Shown: positions 1 through 4,665 of the stretch, in pieces
Numbering within the stretch: the stretch's first letter is position 1
How the letters are laid out: each line of letters opens with the position of its first letter
Assembly: GCA_026985835.1 (NCBI GenBank)
Contig: JALSPS010000007.1
Span: forward strand, 1 to 5,557
Source: Candidatus Kaiserbacteria bacterium
Lineage (GTDB): Bacteria; Patescibacteriota; Minisyncoccia; Phycocordibacterales; UBA2100
Length of the DNA: 5,557 bases
Direction: 5' to 3'
Position numbers and translations under genes: made by a program
The notes under the pieces: generated by a model
What the model saw: only the letters and a program-made list of their open reading frames with translations
Databases searched by the model: none
What the model was told of the DNA's origin: nothing

Positions 1-231
1 TTTTCTGTTTATCTTGTCTGCCAAATATCCTGTCGGAATTTCCAGTAAAAGTAACATCAAAGAAAAGTATGCCTGCAATAAGAAAAAGGCACTGTTTGAG
101 AATCCGAGACTTTTTACAAAAATTACAAAAACAGGCATCGCCACCATAAAGTGACGCGCAAAAAACAATCCGAATAATCCGAAAATAAATTTATCCCCGA
201 GTATTTTTTTGTTTAAAACTTTTAACAACAT
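1..231 (-). CDS. MFS transporter, N-terminal fragment (3' end outside window)
   Basis: This partial gene is open from an ATG at 231-229 to the window edge, giving 77 residues without a stop. After a short basic start (MLLKVLNKK), residues about 14-37 form a first membrane helix and about 45-65 a second. The second helix leads into EIPTGYLADKINRK, which matches MFS motif A (G-x-L-a-D-x-x-x-R-K) in the loop between helices 2 and 3. That motif, together with the spacing of the helices, is the basis of the call; the substrate cannot be told from this fragment. The ATG is the most upstream one after an in-frame stop at 253-255, and it lies 41 nt inside the end of folD, so translation is probably coupled to folD. 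No Shine-Dalgarno sequence is visible. About 80 percent of a typical MFS protein is missing here. Family call confident, start moderately so. Confidence 0.85.
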   Translation of the reverse strand, partial: MLLKVLNKKILGDKFIFGLFGLFFARHFMVAMPVFVIFVKSLGFSNSAFFLLQAYFSLMLLLLEIPTGYLADKINRK

Positions 232-1027
232 TTTTAAATAAAATGGCCACAGTTATAGGCCCAACACCACCGGGAGTGCGCGCAAAAATACTCGCCTTTT
301 CCTCACAGGCATAATCTATATCACCCTTCAATACGCCTTTTGAGCCACTTGTACCGGCATCTATCAACACAACCCCATCCTTTATCAATTCAGGAGTTAT
401 AATTGACGGCGCGCCGGCGCCTGAGATAATTATGTCTGCATTTTTTAATTGAGTGTTTAATTCATTTTTAGGAGTTGCGCTATCTGCCACAAATACATCT
501 GCGCCGGCGCGTGTCAATGCAATTGCCGTTGGAGCGCCAACAAGCTTTCCCTTCCCAATAATTGTTATTTTTTTATTTTTCAGTGGCACATTATGCACTT
601 TTAAAATTTCAAGTATTGACCCTGTCACGGGAGGAGTAAAATCATTTTTATCTTGCGCAAAATCTTTAAATGATTTTTCTGCGAGAACATCAACATCCAG
701 ATATTTTGGTATAGTATTTAATACTCTTGAAGAGTCAATATGAGAAGGCAAAGGTAATTGTACAACAATTGCATCTGTTTTTGATGTAACCGCTAAGATA
801 CTCTCTTCAAGCTCAGACGCAGAGACACTTGAATCAAATATATGTTCAATAAACTCAACACCTACCTCTTTGGCAAATCTTTTTTTTCTTGCAACAAAAC
901 TCTGAATAGCCCTGTTTGCTTCAACGACAAATATATCTAAGCGCGCCTTTTTGTTTGACGCGCTTAAATCATTTTTTATTTCTTGCGCAATCTCTTGCGC
1001 AATTGCATTTCCATCAACAATTATCAT
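191..1027 (-). CDS. folD: Bifunctional methylenetetrahydrofolate dehydrogenase / methenyltetrahydrofolate cyclohydrolase
   Basis: FolD interconverts 5,10-methylene-THF, 5,10-methenyl-THF and 10-formyl-THF in the cytoplasm, using NAD(P). The 278 aa length is normal for the family. Visible signatures are the active-site lysine K48 in FVARKKR, VVQLPLP at 88-94 (Q90), DVD at 111-113 (D113), FTPPVTG at 130-136, the dinucleotide-binding loop IGKGKLVGAP at 157-166 and the family hallmark TPGGVGPITVA at 251-261. Several positions are unusual: the catalytic Tyr of the YVxxK motif is Phe44, the usual KDVDGF is LDVDVL, the Ser of the GxSxxVG loop is Gly160, and DVGIN is DAGTS. By hand alignment K159 and S183 fall where the human enzyme contacts the NADP 2'-phosphate. 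The start ATG overlaps the ppa stop (ATGA) with a weak GAGA seven nt upstream, implying translational coupling. The family is certain; full bifunctionality is not. Confidence 0.96.
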   Translation of the reverse strand: MIIVDGNAIAQEIAQEIKNDLSASNKKARLDIFVVEANRAIQSFVARKKRFAKEVGVEFIEHIFDSSVSASELEESILAVTSKTDAIVVQLPLPSHIDSSRVLNTIPKYLDVDVLAEKSFKDFAQDKNDFTPPVTGSILEILKVHNVPLKNKKITIIGKGKLVGAPTAIALTRAGADVFVADSATPKNELNTQLKNADIIISGAGAPSIITPELIKDGVVLIDAGTSGSKGVLKGDIDYACEEKASIFARTPGGVGPITVAILFKNVVKSFKQKNTRG

Positions 1028-1569
1028 TGATTATTCTCAAATTTTTCTTTATATGCATCCATTGCCTCACGAATTAATTTATATGCATCTTCCTTTCCAA
1101 GAAAATCCCCGACCTTTACCGTTCCCGGTCCTGTTTGTGCAATTTTGTATGTTTCAAAAAATGTTTTTAAGTCTTTTCTCTCATACGGAGTAAGGTCATC
1201 AACCGATTGAATATGCTCATAACGAGGATCTTTTGCATTAACCGTTATAATTTTATGGTCTTGCTCACCATTATCATCCATCTCCATAACGCCTATTACA
1301 CGCCCTTTCACAAGTGCTCCCGGAACTATCTTGTAAGTACTAAACACAACTGCGTCCAGTGGATCATTATCATAAACATTCCAGGTTTGAGGCACATCGC
1401 AATAATTAACAGGAAAATGCACCGGGCCATATAAAACGCGATCAAGCTCTATAATTCCAAGATCTTTATTATATTCGTATTTGTTTGAATCCCCCTTACT
1501 TATTTCAACTATTAAATTTAAAACTTCAGGCGCATCTGTTTGCTCAATTTTGTGAAAATGTGAGTTCAT
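1024..1569 (-). CDS. ppa: Inorganic pyrophosphatase, family I (soluble)
   Basis: This cytoplasmic, Mg-dependent enzyme hydrolyses pyrophosphate to two phosphates and pulls forward nucleic-acid, aminoacyl-tRNA and activated-lipid synthesis. The 181 aa length is typical of bacterial family I. The active site is nearly complete when aligned by hand to E. coli PPase: E22, K30, E32, R44, Y56, the signature D67-N-D69-P-L-D72, D99, D104, K106 and Y141-K142 all have counterparts. DNDPLD with PQTW resembles the eukaryotic/plant-like version (DNDP) more than the enterobacterial DGDP. An oddity is NYCDVPQTW at 55-63, where the usual Gly and aromatic residue after the conserved Tyr are Cys57 and Asp58. 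The gene follows the histidine kinase after a 38-nt gap with a possible promoter. It ends in TGA followed at once by an in-frame TAA, and its stop overlaps the folD start. There is no clear Shine-Dalgarno before the ATG. Confidence 0.97.
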   Translation of the reverse strand: MNSHFHKIEQTDAPEVLNLIVEISKGDSNKYEYNKDLGIIELDRVLYGPVHFPVNYCDVPQTWNVYDNDPLDAVVFSTYKIVPGALVKGRVIGVMEMDDNGEQDHKIITVNAKDPRYEHIQSVDDLTPYERKDLKTFFETYKIAQTGPGTVKVGDFLGKEDAYKLIREAMDAYKEKFENNQ

Positions 1570-1595
1570 ATTATTTAATTAACTTATAATTTAGA

Positions 1596-1624
1596 ATAAT
1601 ATCACTCCTATTCTTTATTTCCAA
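1596..1624 (-). promoter_or_regulatory. Possible sigma70-like promoter for ppa-folD-MFS
   Basis: On the minus strand, TTGGAA (plus 1619-1624, 4 of 6 matches to TTGACA) is separated by exactly 17 nt from TATTAT (plus 1596-1601, 5 of 6 matches to TATAAT). A transcript starting about 7 nt further on would have a 5' leader of roughly 20 nt before the ppa ATG at 1569. The -35 element lies inside the last codons of the histidine kinase gene. Such matches arise easily by chance in AT-rich DNA, so this is a suggestion only. Confidence 0.3.
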
Positions 1625-3266
1625 ATTTCAAATCTTTAAATGGTAGCTCAACACAAAACCTTGAGCCCTTGCCGACACCGTCTGATTCCGCCCAAACTTT
1701 TCCATTATGAGCCTCAACCATTTTTTTTGCCACATAAAGCCCGAGCCCGGTACCTTTTATATTTATGTTATAAGCGTTGCGGGCTCTTTTAAATTTTGCA
1801 AATAAATCTTTTAACTCATCTTTTGCAATTCCGATTCCGGTATCTTCAATAACAGTTTTGACAATTTTTCGTTTTTTGTCAATTCGTCCATATACCGATA
1901 TGGAGCCACTGGGTGTATATTTTATCGCATTTTCTATAAGGTTTGAAAAAATGTATTTTATTTTGCCGTAATCTCCATATACAATTGGATGCTCGCCTTT
2001 TTTACCACACTCTGAATTTAATATAAGCTTTAATCCCGCCTGTCGCGCCTTCGGCGCGAGTTCGTCCACAACTTCTTTCATAATCTTCTCCCACAAAAAA
2101 TCTTTTTTATAGTATTCCATATGATTGAGCTCAATCCTTGATACATTCATAAAATCTGTAATTGTTTCAGTCATAAGCGAGGCTGATTTAAATACCTTTG
2201 CAAGTGTTTTGTTAATCTTATTCGGCACCTTCCCATATTCACCTTCCAATATCATTGATAAATATCCTTTTATGGAAGTTAAAGGCGTGCGAAGTTGATG
2301 AGTGGCAATTGATAAAAATTCAGTTTTCATTTGGTCCAGTTGCTTCAGGCGCCTATTGCTCTTTTTGAGTTCTTGTGTAAGTTTTTCCAATCTTTCCCTG
2401 CTCCTAATTTCTTTATTCATACTTTTTATCAAAAGCACTCCTATCACACCAACCGCAAAAAGTGTAATTGACTGAACCACCAAATCAGTTATTGTTTGAG
2501 ACAAGAGAAGTCTTATAAGTATTATCATCCACAATCCAAATATCGTAATTTGAGCAAGAATTACTTTTGCGCCAAACACACTGTAACGCGACATTCCATA
2601 TACGATAATAGATGATGCCACAGCGGTACTAATTGGTCCAATCCATGCCATAGAAAAAATATCAAATAACGGAAGCAATAAATTTGCAATAATACCGATA
2701 GAAACCGCTATAAGAGTTCCAAAGATTATATAGCGCATCTGATTTTTTTTGAGGGCTTTTTTAACACTCTTTAATTTTTTATACAAAAGAAAATATGACC
2801 AAACAAATAAAGAGAAAAAAGAGAAAACATATATCATAAAAAGCGGTGTATAAAATACCGGTTGCAGATGTTGAAATCTATCCGGTATAAAATAAATTAT
2901 CATACCAAATATAATCACACCCGTTTCCAGTAAAAACAGAATAGTCGCTATTAAAATTTTTCTTCGCGCTTCTTCCTTATCATATAATTCTGTAAAATCT
3001 ATTGTAAAATAAAAAAATGTAAAAGGCATCAATGCGGCAACAAAATACAAAATACTGAAAAGTATTTTTGCCAATTCAATATCAATTGTGTTTTGAGCAA
3101 ATAATCTAACTATCGCCCAGACGGTAGCCGAAAGAGTAAAATAAAAAAAGCTTCGTCCAGGTTTATAGGATGTATTACTTAAAAAAACAAATAACCCCAA
3201 AGCAACAGGAAAAAAAGCCGCTATAAGAACCAAAGAATTTACTATATTGAATTGCAACGCAAGCAT
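1608..3266 (-). CDS. Multi-spanning membrane sensor histidine kinase (7TM-type N-terminus, HisKA + HATPase_c)
   Basis: This 552 aa protein would autophosphorylate on His and pass the phosphate to a response regulator; none is encoded here. Residues 1-281 hold about nine hydrophobic helices (near 11-30, 38-57, 66-90, 103-127, 138-162, 178-200, 206-225, 233-255, 262-281), resembling the 7TM sensor module of histidine kinases plus two further helices. A charged, coiled-coil-like linker (283-312) leads to the HisKA H-box ATHQLRTPLTSIKGYL, with phospho-acceptor H323. The ATPase domain shows the N-box NLIENAIKYT (442-451, N446), G1 box EDTGIGIA (474-481), F-box LFAKFKRA (488-495) and G2 box GTGLGL (505-510). 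There is no PAS, HAMP or receiver domain. The residue after His is Gln rather than the usual Glu/Asp. The ATG follows a 33-nt AT-only-like gap without Shine-Dalgarno; a perfect TATAAT (plus 3299-3304) overlaps the preceding gene's stop but has no good -35 box. The ligand is unknown. Confidence 0.95.
   Translation of the reverse strand: MLALQFNIVNSLVLIAAFFPVALGLFVFLSNTSYKPGRSFFYFTLSATVWAIVRLFAQNTIDIELAKILFSILYFVAALMPFTFFYFTIDFTELYDKEEARRKILIATILFLLETGVIIFGMIIYFIPDRFQHLQPVFYTPLFMIYVFSFFSLFVWSYFLLYKKLKSVKKALKKNQMRYIIFGTLIAVSIGIIANLLLPLFDIFSMAWIGPISTAVASSIIVYGMSRYSVFGAKVILAQITIFGLWMIILIRLLLSQTITDLVVQSITLFAVGVIGVLLIKSMNKEIRSRERLEKLTQELKKSNRRLKQLDQMKTEFLSIATHQLRTPLTSIKGYLSMILEGEYGKVPNKINKTLAKVFKSASLMTETITDFMNVSRIELNHMEYYKKDFLWEKIMKEVVDELAPKARQAGLKLILNSECGKKGEHPIVYGDYGKIKYIFSNLIENAIKYTPSGSISVYGRIDKKRKIVKTVIEDTGIGIAKDELKDLFAKFKRARNAYNINIKGTGLGLYVAKKMVEAHNGKVWAESDGVGKGSRFCVELPFKDLKFGNKE
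2043..2059. repeat. Perfect 7-bp GC-rich inverted repeat with 3-nt loop inside the histidine kinase gene
   Basis: The arms tcgcgcc (2043-2049) and ggcgcga (2053-2059) are exact reverse complements around a ttc loop (gaa on the coding strand). It encodes part of ELAPKARQ at the start of the ATPase domain. No T-run follows on either strand, so it is not an intrinsic terminator. Its function, if any, is unknown. Confidence 0.6.
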
Positions 3267-3299
3267 AATAAAATATAATAATTTATATTAACATAAAAA

Positions 3300-4130
3300 T
3301 TATATTTTGCTCAAAGTATGTTTTATATGCTCTCTAACCTTGGAAGAAAGATGCTCACTTATATCTTTATCTTTAAAAAATGCCTCTTTTTTATTTAGAC
3401 GAGTAAATGTATCATAATCCAAAGGTTCGCCATAGTGCAATTTTATTATTGGGCGCAAGGAATCCTCTTTTTCGCGTTTAATTACAACAGGAACAACAAC
3501 TGTTTTTGTATCAAGAAGATGAGAAATACCTTTAAAGAATTTTCCAACATTTCCTGGTTTGGGAATTTTGCCCTCGGGGAAAACGCAAACAGACCTATTC
3601 TTTTTTAAAAACGCCATATGTCTTTTCAAAGCAATTTTATATTTTTCAGAATCATTTAAAACTGAATAGTCCGCGGGGTTTTCACATTGAAGCGGATGGG
3701 CTCCATAAAAATAAAATACGGGCTGTCTATATACAAAGCGACGCCAGCCAAAATCTTTGGTTTGATAATACTTGACATGTTGAGTTAAATAAAACATTGG
3801 AAACAGTGGCGAAAATGGCGATATGCCGGTAAGAACAAGCATTATATCCAATTCTCCGGTATGTTTTACCAAAAATAATACTCCGGATTTATATTTGTCT
3901 CTTAATCTTTTCGCTTTTTTTAAATTTTCTTTTCCGGTTATGATAAGCTTATATCTCGTTGCGATAAAATGTTTCCAAGGAATCCAAGAAATGGTTTGGC
4001 TAAAGAATGCCACAATAAAGTACCACCATGGCACATCTGATTTTTGTCGTATTTTGTTTTTTAAATTTATAAATTTATTCTTCATCTGTACTGGCATCTG
4101 TCTTTGTGTCTTTGCAATCTTGTTTTGCAT
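3300..4130 (-). CDS. PlsC-family lysophospholipid/glycerol-phosphate acyltransferase
   Basis: The protein belongs to the LPLAT/PlsC superfamily, which moves a fatty acyl group onto glycerol phosphate, lysophosphatidic acid or a related acceptor at the inner face of the membrane. The 276 aa carry the catalytic HX4D motif as KHTGELD (H90, D95), the acceptor-binding FPEGK at 184-188 (usually FPEGTR) and the PVVI block at 214-217. The N-terminus is basic (K-rich to residue 30), followed by a short hydrophobic stretch at 34-51 that probably holds it to the membrane. The ATG at 4130 has GGA six nt upstream but overlaps the preceding gene by 56 nt. In-frame ATGs at 4097 and 4085 (residues 12 and 16) would cut the overlap to 23 and 11 nt and are real alternatives. 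The exact acceptor is not determinable; plsC is possible, but the Thr-Arg of motif III being Lys-Ile argues for caution. Confidence 0.88.
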   Translation of the reverse strand: MQNKIAKTQRQMPVQMKNKFINLKNKIRQKSDVPWWYFIVAFFSQTISWIPWKHFIATRYKLIITGKENLKKAKRLRDKYKSGVLFLVKHTGELDIMLVLTGISPFSPLFPMFYLTQHVKYYQTKDFGWRRFVYRQPVFYFYGAHPLQCENPADYSVLNDSEKYKIALKRHMAFLKKNRSVCVFPEGKIPKPGNVGKFFKGISHLLDTKTVVVPVVIKREKEDSLRPIIKLHYGEPLDYDTFTRLNKKEAFFKDKDISEHLSSKVREHIKHTLSKI

Positions 4131-4650
4131 CTTCGTTCCAAATCGGATTTAATTTATCTTCTTCATTTAATAATTTTTCAAATTCGGGATATATATGCCA
4201 AGATGATTTATCTATTGCAGAATCACGATACAGGTGCTTCTTTTCATGATTAAATGGACACCACCATATCTCAACAAGCTGAACAAGATAAACACTGTAT
4301 CTCAAAAGAGCTACACTCAAAGGACAATACATCTTGCAATTAAAAATCCAAAAGTATTTCCATAAAAAATGAGACAATTTATTTTTCTTTCCGGTAACCT
4401 GCGTTTTTGCGGTATAGCGATGAGAAACCCAATCAGGAACAAAGTCCCAGAATTTTTTGAGATTTTTTGCACCGGTTCCCACAAGATGAATTCTCACTAA
4501 AATCACACCTAAAATTACAAATGGGATAGAGAACAAAATCGGCATATAAATAAATGGTACCGCTAAGAGCCTTTGCCATTGAGGCCTTTCAAAGAAATAC
4601 TTGCCAATATCTACCCGTGTTTTTATACATTTGTTTTTTTCACAATTCAT
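4075..4650 (-). CDS. Hypothetical membrane protein with conserved-looking Cys residues
   Basis: I do not recognise this 191 aa protein. Its N-terminus is charged and carries C3 and C8. Residues 28-57 form a long hydrophobic segment, either one helix or a tight hairpin. A basic region follows (61-98), then a W/F-rich stretch with C105-x3-C109, a second hydrophobic segment (110-130) ending in WWCPF (C131), and HEKKHLY with H135 and H139. The C-terminus from about 155 is acidic and probably disordered, ending DASTDEE. The cysteines and histidines near the second segment could bind metal or form disulphides; this is inference. The ATG lies 15 nt after the dnaJ stop, with no strong Shine-Dalgarno (only AAAG nearby). 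Its 3' end overlaps the acyltransferase start by up to 56 nt in another frame, so co-expression and a membrane-lipid role are plausible. The open frame over 190 codons between two good genes supports it being real. Confidence 0.8.
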   Translation of the reverse strand: MNCEKNKCIKTRVDIGKYFFERPQWQRLLAVPFIYMPILFSIPFVILGVILVRIHLVGTGAKNLKKFWDFVPDWVSHRYTAKTQVTGKKNKLSHFLWKYFWIFNCKMYCPLSVALLRYSVYLVQLVEIWWCPFNHEKKHLYRDSAIDKSSWHIYPEFEKLLNEEDKLNPIWNEDAKQDCKDTKTDASTDEE

Positions 4651-4665
4651 TTTACTTTATTAATC

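Noticed and set aside
453..743. Plus-strand frame opposite folD, and similar short plus-strand frames elsewhere (951-1193, 1207-1434, 1777-1971, 3823-4152, 4554-4748).
   Set aside because: All lie opposite confident minus-strand genes and show no family motif or convincing ribosome-binding site.
1021..1027. TGA at the end of ppa considered as a recoded Gly codon, as in some CPR lineages.
   Set aside because: No in-frame TGA appears within any gene here, ppa has its expected length, TAA follows the TGA directly, and the ATGA overlap with folD is normal.
3267..3299. A promoter or terminator in the gap between the acyltransferase and the histidine kinase.
   Set aside because: There is a TATAAT over the stop codon but no acceptable -35 at the right spacing, and no stem-loop; almost pure A/T sequence makes chance matches likely.
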